This document shows positions 54,442-62,434 of a DNA stretch of 64,000 nucleotides, one piece after another; the stretch's first letter is position 1, and each line of letters begins with the position of its first letter. Source of the stretch: Neisseriaceae bacterium (GTDB taxonomy: Bacteria; Pseudomonadota; Gammaproteobacteria; Burkholderiales; Neisseriaceae); NCBI GenBank assembly GCA_017458185.1, contig JAFTFY010000018.1, positions 80,474 through 144,473 of the forward strand. The letters run 5' to 3'. The notes below the pieces were generated by a model. It was not told the DNA's origin. It did not search any database and worked only from the letters and a program-made list of their open reading frames with translations. The position numbers and the translations under genes are program-made.

Positions 54442-55260
54442 CTATTTTAATAGCGTTCTATCTTCAATATTTTCAAGCACTTTCATTTGTTCTATGGCAA
54501 TTTTATTGAGTTTTTCCAATCGTTGCGACTGTGGCAAACCGTCATTGATAAAAACCGCATTTAAATTCTCCATATTCGATAAACAAATCAACTGGTTAAT
54601 TGTGGCGTAATCTCTGATATTGCCTTTCAAATCAGGATTTTGCTCTCGCCACTGTTTTGCGGTTAATCCAAACATAGCGACATTCAAAATATCGGCTTCA
54701 TCGGCGTAAATAAAGGATTTTTGCTTGTCCGAAATTTCAGGCGGTATTAAATTTTGTTTTATTGCGTCCGTATGAATACGATAGTTAATTTTCGCCAATT
54801 CTCGCTTGGCAGACCAGCCGATTTTGGCTTGTTCTATTTCTTTAAGTCGTTGATACTCACGGATAAGATAATACTTAAATTCAGGACTTAACCACGAACC
54901 AAACTCAAAAGCAATGTCTTTGTGGGCATAAGTTCCGCCATAACGCCCTGCACTGGAAATAATGCCAATCGCATTTGTGCGTTCTATCCATTGTTTTGCC
55001 GACAGAACATAACCGTTACTGCCAGCATTAAATCTAATGTTACTGAATTCCGTAACATTAAAATTTGGATTATTGATTTGTTCCCAAATTCCTAAAAATT
55101 CAATCGCAAAACGCGTACTTAACCAATGAGAAATCACCAAACCAGTAGCTTGGGCGTTTTTAAATTTCGCCATATCGGTGAGCGAAACATAGTCTTCGTT
55201 GTGGCGATTGACAACGGTAATAACTTCACCTTCAACTTCAATTTTATGCGTTTTACTCAT
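54442..55260 (-). CDS. KilA-N domain protein (phage antirepressor type)
   Basis: The 272-residue protein has an N-terminal KilA-N DNA-binding domain (SLTDMAKFKNAQATGLVISHWL, ..FLGIWEQINNPNFNVTEF, then the hallmark AGRYGGTYAHKDIAFEFGSWLSPEFK, to about residue 140). A C-terminal region of less clear type follows. Such proteins are phage or mobile-element regulators. AAAGGA precedes ATG 55260. A palindrome in its leader (55276-55299) resembles one inside the gene (55036-55059). It lies in an AT-rich minus-strand island. Confidence 0.85.
   Translation of the reverse strand: MSKTHKIEVEGEVITVVNRHNEDYVSLTDMAKFKNAQATGLVISHWLSTRFAIEFLGIWEQINNPNFNVTEFSNIRFNAGSNGYVLSAKQWIERTNAIGIISSAGRYGGTYAHKDIAFEFGSWLSPEFKYYLIREYQRLKEIEQAKIGWSAKRELAKINYRIHTDAIKQNLIPPEISDKQKSFIYADEADILNVAMFGLTAKQWREQNPDLKGNIRDYATINQLICLSNMENLNAVFINDGLPQSQRLEKLNKIAIEQMKVLENIEDRTLLK
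55036..55059. promoter_or_regulatory. GAATTC-centred palindrome inside KilA-N gene
   Basis: AATGTTAC-T-GAATTC-C-GTAACATT. The surrounding 34 bases (55033-55066) match 27 of 34 bases of the leader segment 55273-55306. Confidence 0.6.
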
Positions 55261-55275
55261 TCTTTATTCCTTTCT

Positions 55276-55299
55276 AATTGTAGCGAATTCGGTACAATT
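55276..55299. promoter_or_regulatory. GAATTC-centred palindrome in KilA-N leader
   Basis: AATTGTA-G-CGAATTCG-G-TACAATT lies just upstream of the AAAGGA ribosome site of the KilA-N gene. It is a plausible operator for autoregulation. Confidence 0.6.
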
Positions 55300-55328
55300 A
55301 AAATTTATCAACCATTTCAGGCAGCCTA

Positions 55329-55766
55329 TCAATAATTATTCTGCTTATGTTTTTTCTCCTGAATATGCCGTTTCACGCTAATCAGTGCGTCTCGTCCTGA
55401 ATAATCCAAAGACACAGTATAATCGTATTTTATTGTTTTATCTTTAATTTTTGTCCAATACGGCGGTTTGTATTTATCCACAAGCACAAAGCCGCATTGA
55501 ATGGTGCATTTTTTGCTTTTATCGTTGCACACCATACCGCTATCCATTGCCGCTTGTTTGAACTCTTTACTTGAATAATATTTTGATTTAATTTTTCCTT
55601 TAATTAAATCGTGCAATTCTTGCTCGTCAATATGCGGAAATTGCTCGCTTAAAATTTGGCACATTTCATTATTTGCCATATTGGCAGTATTCACATTTTC
55701 TTTTTGGTAATACACCACACAAGACGATAAACTCACCGCCACAAACAATGCCCAAAACGCTTTCAT
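55329..55766 (-). CDS. Small lipoprotein, unknown
   Basis: The 145-residue lipoprotein has the signal MKAFWALFVAVSLSSC. A Cys-rich region (MVCNDKSKKCTIQCGFV, about 75-92) and a basic C-terminus (HIQEKKHKQNNY) follow. I start at ATG 55766, behind AAGGAG; the open frame runs to 55817 but would enter a Correia-like element that ends 18 bases upstream. No family is recognised. Confidence 0.72.
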   Translation of the reverse strand: MKAFWALFVAVSLSSCVVYYQKENVNTANMANNEMCQILSEQFPHIDEQELHDLIKGKIKSKYYSSKEFKQAAMDSGMVCNDKSKKCTIQCGFVLVDKYKPPYWTKIKDKTIKYDYTVSLDYSGRDALISVKRHIQEKKHKQNNY

Positions 55767-55783
55767 CGCAAACTCCTTGATTT

Positions 55784-55889
55784 TATAGTCAAATAACTTC
55801 AAAACAATAACAGGCAACGAGCCGAAGACAGTATAAATAATACGGCAAGGCGAAGTAACGCATTAGTGTTTTGAAGTTATTTGACTATA
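55784..55889. repeat. Correia-like element 3
   Basis: The 106-bp element has perfect 23-bp terminal inverted repeats (55784-55806 and 55867-55889) starting TATAGTCAAATAACTTC. Inner GACAGTATAAATAATACGGC and AAGGCGAAGTAACGC match the Correia core. It lies just upstream of the lipoprotein start at 55766. Confidence 0.88.
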
Positions 55890-56015
55890 CAACGCACAAA
55901 ACAAGATGATACAGCATAATCAAATGAATTTTCAGGCAGCCTGAAAATTCTCAAAATGACTTGTTGTAAAAGTGCGATAATGGCAAAGTTTCAGGCTGCA
56001 TAAAGGACGCTCAAA

Positions 56016-56936
56016 ATGGCTAATCATCTTTTTGGTCGCAATATTATTTCGATTGCCGAATTTTCTCGTCAAGATTTGGAGTTAGTGGTTAATACCGCTT
56101 TGAAATTAAAGAATAATCCGCAAAAAAACCTGTTAGACGACAAATTGATTGCGTCTTGTTTTTTTGAACCATCAACCCGCACACGGCAATCGTTTGAAAC
56201 CGCCATTCAACGCTTGGGCGGACGCGTCATCGGCTTTTCGGACGCTGCTAACACCAGCGTGAAAAAAGGCGAAACGCTTGCCGACACCGCACGCATATTA
56301 AGTTCTTACGCCGATGCGATTGTGATGCGACACCACAAAGACGGTGCAGCACGATTGGTGAGCGAGTTTTCCGCCGTGCCAATTATCAACGCAGGGGACG
56401 GCACCAATCAGCACCCATCGCAAACCCTGCTTGATTTGGTTACCATTTTTGAAACGCAGGGGCGTTTGGATAACTTAAAAATCGCTATGGCAGGCGATTT
56501 GAAATACGGCAGAACCGTTCATTCTTTGGCACAGGCGATGAAGCATTTTGCTTGCGAATTTTATTTCGTATCGCCGCCTTCCTTGGCAATGCCCGATTAT
56601 ATTTGCGAAGAATTAGACGAAGCGGGCATTCGCTACACCATTTTGCCGACATTAGAAGAAGCCGTTCAAATTGTGGATATTTTATATATGACACGGGTTC
56701 AACGAGAACGCTTTGACGAGCAGGAATTTTTGAAAATTCAAGGCAAGTTTAACTTAACGCCAGAAACGCTTAAAAACGCCAAAGGCAACCTGAAAGTGTT
56801 GCACCCCCTGCCCCGCATTGATGAAATCTCGCCCGAAGTCGATAAAACGCCTTATGCTTATTATTTTGAACAAGCCAAAAACGGCGTTTTTGCACGACAA
56901 GCAATTTTGTCTTTGGTTTTGAACGAAAATATTTAA
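56016..56936 (+). CDS. pyrB: Aspartate carbamoyltransferase catalytic subunit
   Basis: The 306-residue enzyme commits carbamoyl phosphate and aspartate to pyrimidine synthesis. The carbamoyl-phosphate site [17 protein letters not shown] and the aspartate-side HPLPRIDEI are present. AAAGGA precedes ATG 56016; the site adjoins an eroded uptake sequence. pyrI follows after 12 bases. Confidence 0.97.
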   Translation: MANHLFGRNIISIAEFSRQDLELVVNTALKLKNNPQKNLLDDKLIASCFFEPSTRTRQSFETAIQRLGGRVIGFSDAANTSVKKGETLADTARILSSYADAIVMRHHKDGAARLVSEFSAVPIINAGDGTNQHPSQTLLDLVTIFETQGRLDNLKIAMAGDLKYGRTVHSLAQAMKHFACEFYFVSPPSLAMPDYICEELDEAGIRYTILPTLEEAVQIVDILYMTRVQRERFDEQEFLKIQGKFNLTPETLKNAKGNLKVLHPLPRIDEISPEVDKTPYAYYFEQAKNGVFARQAILSLVLNENI

Positions 56937-56948
56937 GGAGCGTTGATT

Positions 56949-57407
56949 ATGGACAACACCATGACCGTGGAAGCGATTGAAAACGGCACCGTTATCGACC
57001 ATATCCCTGCTGGGCTTGGCTTGGCAATTTTACGCCATTTCAAATTAGACGAAAGCGGCAACCGCATTACTGTGGGCTTTAATCTAAAAGGCAAACGCGG
57101 CAATAAGGACTTGATTAAAATACAAAATATTCGTTTTGACGAAAAAGAAGCCGCCCAAATCGCCCTATTCGCCCCCACTGCCACTGTGAATGTGATTGAA
57201 AACTTTAAAGTCATTAAAAAAATCAAGCCCACGCTGCCTGAAAAAGTGGTCGGCATTTTTGCTTGCCCTAATGATAACTGTGCTTCACACGGCGAACCCG
57301 TAGTCGGCACATTTGCCGTTAAATCAGGCAAAAACGAACCACGCTTAAAATGCTTTTTCTGCGAAAAAAGTTACCCGATTTCGTGGGTTGTGAAACATAA
57401 TAAATAA
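56949..57407 (+). CDS. pyrI: Aspartate carbamoyltransferase regulatory subunit
   Basis: The 152-residue allosteric subunit binds CTP/ATP and assembles with PyrB. The nucleotide domain starts VEAIENGTVIDHIPAG; the zinc domain has CPNDNC ... CFFC. I start at ATG 56949, 8 bases behind AAGGAG (56935-56940), not at the in-frame TTG 56943. Confidence 0.97.
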   Translation: MDNTMTVEAIENGTVIDHIPAGLGLAILRHFKLDESGNRITVGFNLKGKRGNKDLIKIQNIRFDEKEAAQIALFAPTATVNVIENFKVIKKIKPTLPEKVVGIFACPNDNCASHGEPVVGTFAVKSGKNEPRLKCFFCEKSYPISWVVKHNK

Positions 57408-57429
57408 TTTTCAGGCTGCCTGAAAAAAT

Positions 57430-57675
57430 CCTGTGTCATTGCGAGATTTGAACTTTCGTTCAAATCGTGGCAATCCACATAAAAAATCGTCAGATTTTTT
57501 ATCAACGCCGCAAGGCGTTGAAACGCATTGTTTTTAATACAATAAAGGAAACCTAAAAGGCTTTTTGCAATGCCATTTCAACGCTTGTCAGCGTTGTGTT
57601 TTGTCTAACGGCAAAACTGGATTGCCACGATTTTGCTTCGCAAAATCTCGCAATGACACTCGATTTTTAATTTTT
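57430..57675. repeat. TCATTGCGAG mosaic element, copy 3
   Basis: GTGTCATTGCGAG, the stem ATTTGAA-CTTTCG-TTCAAAT and CGTGGCAATCC come first. Next are the same AAATCGTCAGATTTTTTATC block as copy 1, AACGCC-GCAA-GGCGTT and AACGC-TTGTCA-GCGTTG-type hairpins. TGGATTGCCACG, GATTTTGC-TTC-GCAAAATC and CTCGCAATGACACTCG close the element, which ends TTTTTAATTTTT. Confidence 0.78.
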
Positions 57676-57711
57676 GTCAGTTCCTTGTAATAAGAAACGA
57701 AAGGATTTTTT

Positions 57712-58107
57712 GTGAGAATAGTAATTTTTGAAAAATCAATTAAAATCGAAGATAATCAAATACTTGAAAATGGTAGCCTTTTATTAACCGAAGCCGAGAT
57801 ACACAGAGAAAAGCAATTTCGGCTTTGGGTTAATTCCAAAGAATCCAGTTGCCACAATATCCCCCATATCCATGCTTCGTGTGATGAAAAAGAGTATTCA
57901 ATAGCGATTGATGGAACAAATAAACTACTTGCTCCAAATGTTGAAGACATATATTATAAGCGTATAGTCAAAATGTTTTTCAACGAAACATGGATACAAA
58001 CATTTCGTGAATACTGGAACAATAAAACTGATTCAAAACTGAAATTTGATATTGATAAAAACCAAAATAAAAAAACTATTTATTTAAATTCTTATAGAAT
58101 AAATTAG
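57712..58107 (+). CDS. DUF4160-like protein
   Basis: The 131-residue protein contains NIPHIHASCDEKEYSIAIDG, which resembles the H.PHHVHA..GEY...I motif of DUF4160, and a later IVKMFFNETWIQTFREYW helix. DUF4160 genes often neighbour toxin-antitoxin type pairs, but no partner (DUF2442) is adjacent. It starts at GTG 57712, 7 bases behind AAAGGA. AT-rich DNA suggests acquisition. Confidence 0.68.
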   Translation: MRIVIFEKSIKIEDNQILENGSLLLTEAEIHREKQFRLWVNSKESSCHNIPHIHASCDEKEYSIAIDGTNKLLAPNVEDIYYKRIVKMFFNETWIQTFREYWNNKTDSKLKFDIDKNQNKKTIYLNSYRIN

Positions 58108-58168
58108 TTTGCCAACAATCGTTTAACCTTTCTTTCAGGTAGCCTGAAAAATTTGAGAAAGCAAACCC

Positions 58169-58879
58169 ATGTCCATTCGTCAGTTAATTTTAGACACCGA
58201 AACCACAGGATTATCAGCCAAGTCGGGCGACCGTTTGGTTGAATTTGCCGCTGTGGAAATGATAGACCGCCGCATTACAGGCTCGAATTTGCATATTTAC
58301 ATTAACCCAGAGCGAGATATGCCCGAAGAAGCGGCACGCGTGCATGGTTTAACCGAAGAGTTTTTAGCCGACAAACCCACATTTGCCCAAGTCGGACACA
58401 AAATCGCCGACTATCTTAAAGGGGCGGAGTTAATTATTCACAACGCCCCGTTTGATGTGGGCTTTTTGAATATGGAATTTGCCCGCTTGGGGCTACCTGA
58501 AATTGCCGATTTAGCGTTTGAAGTAACCGATACGCTGGTGATGGCAAGACAGCGTTTTACAGGCAAAAACTCTTTGGACGCATTGTGCGACCGCTTCAAA
58601 ATTGACCGCAGCAAACGCACTTCACACGGAGCGTTAATCGACTGCGAACTGTTAGCCGAAGTGTATTTGGCAATGACACGAGAGCAATACGGTTTAGGCA
58701 TTGACAGCCAAACAGAAAAAACCGCCGACAGTCAAATACACACAATCGAACACCATTTCACCCGCCCACAAAACCTAAAAATTGTGCCAGCAAGCGATGA
58801 AGAACTTGCCCAGCATAACGCTTATTTAGACAATATGACCCAACAAAACGGCGGCGTATGCGTGTTTCGCAGTGAATAA
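58169..58879 (+). CDS. dnaQ: DNA polymerase III subunit epsilon
   Basis: The 236-residue proofreading exonuclease has Exo I LDTETTGLS, Exo II HNAPFDVGFLNMEF and Exo III HGALIDCELLAEVYLAM. A short tail follows for the polymerase alpha contact. It acts at the replication fork. The start shows only a weak ribosome site (GAGAAAG). Confidence 0.95.
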   Translation: MSIRQLILDTETTGLSAKSGDRLVEFAAVEMIDRRITGSNLHIYINPERDMPEEAARVHGLTEEFLADKPTFAQVGHKIADYLKGAELIIHNAPFDVGFLNMEFARLGLPEIADLAFEVTDTLVMARQRFTGKNSLDALCDRFKIDRSKRTSHGALIDCELLAEVYLAMTREQYGLGIDSQTEKTADSQIHTIEHHFTRPQNLKIVPASDEELAQHNAYLDNMTQQNGGVCVFRSE

Positions 58880-58932
58880 TCTTTCAGCCCACACTGTTTT
58901 TCAGGCAGCCTGAAAAATCAAACACCCATAAA

Positions 58933-58958
58933 AAAACGGTTGAAAAATCAACCGTTTT
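58933..58958. terminator. Bidirectional terminator
   Basis: AAAACGGTTGA-AAAA-TCAACCGTTTT lies between dnaQ and the convergent SIMPL gene. Confidence 0.9.
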
Positions 58959-58964
58959 GTTTAT

Positions 58965-59702
58965 TTACTCAATACCGTATTTCACCGTAACCACCAATCG
59001 CACGCGTTTGCCTACGGTTGATTTGCTGTAAGTGCCGCCGTAGTCGCCGTCATCGTTATCGGCAATGCTGTCGGAATAAATATTAAACGAGCCTTGTGAA
59101 GCGGATTTCATTGCACCCACTTTGCCGTTGCCTGTTTTGGCAAATTCTTCGGCACGGCGTTTTGCGTCTTGTGTGGCTTTGGCAATGAGCGAATGTTTGA
59201 TTTCTTCCAAATTGCCCAATAAATATTGCGGTTCGTCAAAACGAAAACCCACTTGTGCGGCACGAAAATTCAACGCCGCATCATACGCCTGTTTGAGTTT
59301 GGGCAAGTCTTTGGTGCTTACCAAAACACTTTGTATGGCGTTGTAGCCGTCATCAACATAGCGATAACGCTCGTTTTCGTAGATTTCCTTACGATGAATT
59401 TCAATGCTGGGATTTTGCACTTGCATTTCACTATCAGAAAAACCCTGTGATTTCAAGAAGTTCGTAACAATCGGCAGATTGCGTTTTAAGCCTGCCACCG
59501 AAGTAGCATAATCAGGATAATGCAAAGCCATACTCAACTTCCATTCCGCAGAATCGGCTTGATAGTTTTCTTCCGCCAAGCCTTTGACGGTAATTTCACC
59601 AGGTTGTCGCAAATTTTTCAGTTGCGAACCCAACAACCCAGCCCCTACCGCAATGCCCACGGCTAAAACCAAGGCGGGCAAAAGTAAAGAGCGTTCTGCC
59701 AT
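58965..59702 (-). CDS. SIMPL (DUF541) domain protein
   Basis: The 245-residue envelope protein has an N-terminal hydrophobic signal-anchor (about 5-25, LLLPALVLAVGIAVGAGLLG). The SIMPL domain holds ITVKGLAEENYQAD and YNAIQSVLVSTKDLPKLKQAYD. The family is related to OMP26-type stress proteins; the function is poorly known. AAAGGA precedes ATG 59702. Confidence 0.9.
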   Translation of the reverse strand: MAERSLLLPALVLAVGIAVGAGLLGSQLKNLRQPGEITVKGLAEENYQADSAEWKLSMALHYPDYATSVAGLKRNLPIVTNFLKSQGFSDSEMQVQNPSIEIHRKEIYENERYRYVDDGYNAIQSVLVSTKDLPKLKQAYDAALNFRAAQVGFRFDEPQYLLGNLEEIKHSLIAKATQDAKRRAEEFAKTGNGKVGAMKSASQGSFNIYSDSIADNDDGDYGGTYSKSTVGKRVRLVVTVKYGIE

Positions 59703-59785
59703 AATTGAATTCCTTTTATTGTTTGTAAAATGTTTCAGGTTGCCTGAAAATCCTTAACCGTTATCATACGAAATTATATGACATT

Positions 59786-60295
59786 TTAACTTTCTTCTAT
59801 TGTTATTTGGGAACTCAATCCCACTTTGAAAATCGTTTTAGGTGTAAAAAATAGATAATTTTCATCGTCCCATGTATCGGGAGCGTCATACGCAAAATCA
59901 CAGAATATTTGAAAACGCACACCGCCCGTAAATGCCAAAATTAAATCAAATGATGGAAAAAACAACTGGGCAAGCACAACTTTTTTTCCTGCCAAATTTT
60001 TTAGGGCATTGTATCTCTCGGAACAGTTTTCATCTGTATCTGTACAGAGTACCGCCTGTGAATTTTCCACACGCCAAGCAGCCCCCGTTACAAATAAGGT
60101 TAGTTCAGCGTCAAAAAGGCGTTCATCTTCGGTTAGGTTGGGATTAGTTAAGGGGATTTGGCGAGCAATCTTTGCACCAAATCCCATATGAATATGCGAA
60201 CCTGTTCCCTTGCCAGCAATAACCGACCAACATTCACGCCCAACTAATTTGGCAATTTCTTGGCTGAATTTGTCATATATTTCACGGTGAGTCAT
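59786..60295 (-). CDS. Cytosolic protein, unknown family
   Basis: The 169-residue protein contains WSVIAGKGTGSHIHMGFGAKIARQIP, FVTGAAWRVENS and a conserved-looking YLFFTPKTIFKVG end. It may be of the uncharacterised immunity-like type, but I do not recognise it. GAAAGG, overlapping a variant uptake sequence, precedes ATG 60295. Confidence 0.7.
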   Translation of the reverse strand: MTHREIYDKFSQEIAKLVGRECWSVIAGKGTGSHIHMGFGAKIARQIPLTNPNLTEDERLFDAELTLFVTGAAWRVENSQAVLCTDTDENCSERYNALKNLAGKKVVLAQLFFPSFDLILAFTGGVRFQIFCDFAYDAPDTWDDENYLFFTPKTIFKVGLSSQITIEES

Positions 60296-60329
60296 ATTCG
60301 CCTTTCAGACTGCCTGAAAATAAAAACGC

Positions 60330-60355
60330 GTGGGCAACAAGTTGCCCACCCTACG
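60330..60355. repeat. Post-stop GTAGGGTGGG hairpin, copy 3
   Basis: GTGGGCAAC-AA-GTTGCCCAC is followed by CCTACG. Read on the minus strand it begins about 7 bases after the slyD stop at 60362. Confidence 0.8.
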
Positions 60356-60361
60356 CCTTAC

Positions 60362-60838
60362 TCAATGATGATGTCCATGCGAGTGGGCGTGTCCGTGTGC
60401 CAATTCTTCGTTTGTGGCAGGACGCACTGCCACCACTTCGGCGACAAAGCGAATTTTCATACCCGCAAAAGGGTGATTGCCGTCTAATACCGCTTTGCCG
60501 TCCGCAATCTCGGTTACACGATACAAACCGATTTCGCCTGTTTCGTCTTCGCCTTCAAAAATCAAGCCAACTTTGGGGGTTTCGGGCAGGTTTTTAATGT
60601 CTTCCACACGAATTAAATCGGCGTCAATTTCGCCAAAAGCGTCTTCCACAGACAGGTGCATATCCACCGTGTCGCCAATATTTTTGCCGTGTAAGGCTTC
60701 TTCAACCACAGGAAAAATGCCGTCATAACCGCCGTGTAAATACACCATCGGCTCATCAACGGTTTGGTCGATTAAATTATTTTTTTCATCATACATTTTA
60801 TAAGATAATGAAACTACGGTATTTTTTTCGATTGCCAT
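60362..60838 (-). CDS. slyD: FKBP-type peptidyl-prolyl isomerase SlyD
   Basis: The 158-residue prolyl isomerase/chaperone has an FKBP domain with an IF insert (about 70-125) and a His-rich, metal-binding C-terminus (HGHAHSHGHHH). It is shorter than E. coli SlyD and lacks most of the long His/Cys tail. The start overlaps the pgpA stop (TAATG) and a GGGAG site lies in the pgpA end. Confidence 0.92.
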   Translation of the reverse strand: MAIEKNTVVSLSYKMYDEKNNLIDQTVDEPMVYLHGGYDGIFPVVEEALHGKNIGDTVDMHLSVEDAFGEIDADLIRVEDIKNLPETPKVGLIFEGEDETGEIGLYRVTEIADGKAVLDGNHPFAGMKIRFVAEVVAVRPATNEELAHGHAHSHGHHH

Positions 60839-61374
60839 TAGAATGCTCCCTGAAAATATTGAATACCGTATTTTACCGCAACTAACGGAATAATACTCAA
60901 AAGGGCAGCAACATAATCGTCCAACATGGTGCCTAAACCGCCTTGAATATTTTTGTCGAAATAACTGACAGGATAAGGTTTGACTGCGTCAAAAAAACGA
61001 AACAGGGCAAAAGCAGCCAGCCAGTAGAAAAAATTAAACGGCACAAAACCTAAAATAAAGATGATTGCAGCGATTTCGTCAAATACCACGCCGCCGTAGT
61101 CGTGTCTGTGCAATTTTTTCTCGCACGCATTACACACCCACACGCCCAATGGAAACAGCAAAACGCCAAACACAATCAAGCACCATTCGGGAAAGTGAAA
61201 AATCCACATTAACAAAGCGGCAAGCAACACGCCCACTACTGTACCCGCCGTACCCGGTGCTTTGGGCGACAAACCAGAGCCAAAACCAAAGCCCACAAAG
61301 CATATTGGATTTTCAGCAAGCCATTCAAAGTTTGGGGTTACAGGGGTAAAGTCTTCGTCATCATTGGCGAACAT
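60838..61374 (-). CDS. pgpA: Phosphatidylglycerophosphatase A
   Basis: The 178-residue inner-membrane enzyme dephosphorylates PGP in phospholipid synthesis. It has the active-site segment GSGLSPKAPGTAGTVVG, VFDEIAAI and RFFDAVKPYPVSYFDK, with about three hydrophobic helices. GGAG precedes ATG 61374; the gene ends by overlapping slyD and starts 18 bases after thiL. Confidence 0.93.
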   Translation of the reverse strand: MFANDDEDFTPVTPNFEWLAENPICFVGFGFGSGLSPKAPGTAGTVVGVLLAALLMWIFHFPEWCLIVFGVLLFPLGVWVCNACEKKLHRHDYGGVVFDEIAAIIFILGFVPFNFFYWLAAFALFRFFDAVKPYPVSYFDKNIQGGLGTMLDDYVAALLSIIPLVAVKYGIQYFQGAF

Positions 61375-61391
61375 AGATTTTCTCCAAAAAA

Positions 61392-62399
61392 TTAGTCAGA
61401 AAAATGGTCAAAACCTGATTTATTTAATTTAATTTCTTGCCCATTTTCCGTATCCAAAACACGACATAAAACGCTTTCTTCCTGTTCAATAATTGTACCG
61501 ATTTTTGTTAATGGAATACAACATTCTTGCGAAATTTTTTGTATTTGTTGCGTTTGTTGTTTGTTGGCAGTAAAAATCAATTCATAATCATCACCGCCTG
61601 ACAAAATCCATTGCGGATAATCTGCACATAATTTTAATTCAGGTAAAGACGGTATTTTATCTAAATAAATCACCGCGTTTTTTTGCGATTGCTCTAAAAT
61701 ATGCCCTAAATCTTGTAATAAACCGTCCGAACAATCCAATGCACTGTTGGCAATCATCAATAATTTTTGTCCTAATTTTATTCTTGGGCAAGGTCGCAAT
61801 AATTTATCGGTGCATTGTGATAAAATATGTTCAGGCAGCCTCATTATATCTTGTATATCATTTTTCAGGCTGCCTGAAAGATTGCGTTTTTCTTGTTCTA
61901 ATAACAAACCCACTGCCGCCAAGCCTAAATAACCCGACACCCAAATATCGTCTCCCACTCTTGCCCCATTGCGTTTTAAGCCTAAACCTTTGGGCGTTTG
62001 TCCAATAATGGTAACATTAAAAACAAAATCCCCTTTAACCGTATCGCCGCCAATCAATTTTATTTGATAATCATTGAGTACTTTGTGTAAAGATAAAAAA
62101 AATAAATCCAACCATTTTTTATCTAATTTGGGTATTGCGGCGGATAATAAAATATATTTAGGTTTTGCCCCCATTGCCGCCATATCAGAAATATTTACCG
62201 CCAAAATTTTATAGGCTAAATCATCAGGCGAAATATCGCTAAAAAAATGCCGCCCGCCTATTAACATATCGGTAGAAATATGATAATCAAAATCGGCAGA
62301 AAATCGCATAATCGCCGCATCATCACCAATACCGTGCAATAATTCACAGTCGGTATTGTTTGATGATAAATAATGGTGAACAAAATCAAATTCTTTCAT
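61392..62399 (-). CDS. thiL: Thiamine-monophosphate kinase
   Basis: The 335-residue kinase makes thiamine diphosphate. Key segments are GIGDDAAIMR, STDMLIGGRHF, ALDCSDGLLQDL and SGGDDYEL. Uptake sequences in frame write NLSGSLKND and, from a variant, MRLPEHI. AAGGGA precedes ATG 62399. The thiL-pgpA order is common in bacteria. Confidence 0.95.
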   Translation of the reverse strand: MKEFDFVHHYLSSNNTDCELLHGIGDDAAIMRFSADFDYHISTDMLIGGRHFFSDISPDDLAYKILAVNISDMAAMGAKPKYILLSAAIPKLDKKWLDLFFLSLHKVLNDYQIKLIGGDTVKGDFVFNVTIIGQTPKGLGLKRNGARVGDDIWVSGYLGLAAVGLLLEQEKRNLSGSLKNDIQDIMRLPEHILSQCTDKLLRPCPRIKLGQKLLMIANSALDCSDGLLQDLGHILEQSQKNAVIYLDKIPSLPELKLCADYPQWILSGGDDYELIFTANKQQTQQIQKISQECCIPLTKIGTIIEQEESVLCRVLDTENGQEIKLNKSGFDHFSD

Positions 62400-62434
62400 C
62401 GTGTTATCCCTTTTTCAGGCTGCCTGAAAAATAT

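Noticed and set aside
55276..55299. KilA-N leader palindrome as a transcription terminator
   Set aside because: It has no T-run on either strand and lies just upstream of a start codon, so an operator is a better reading.
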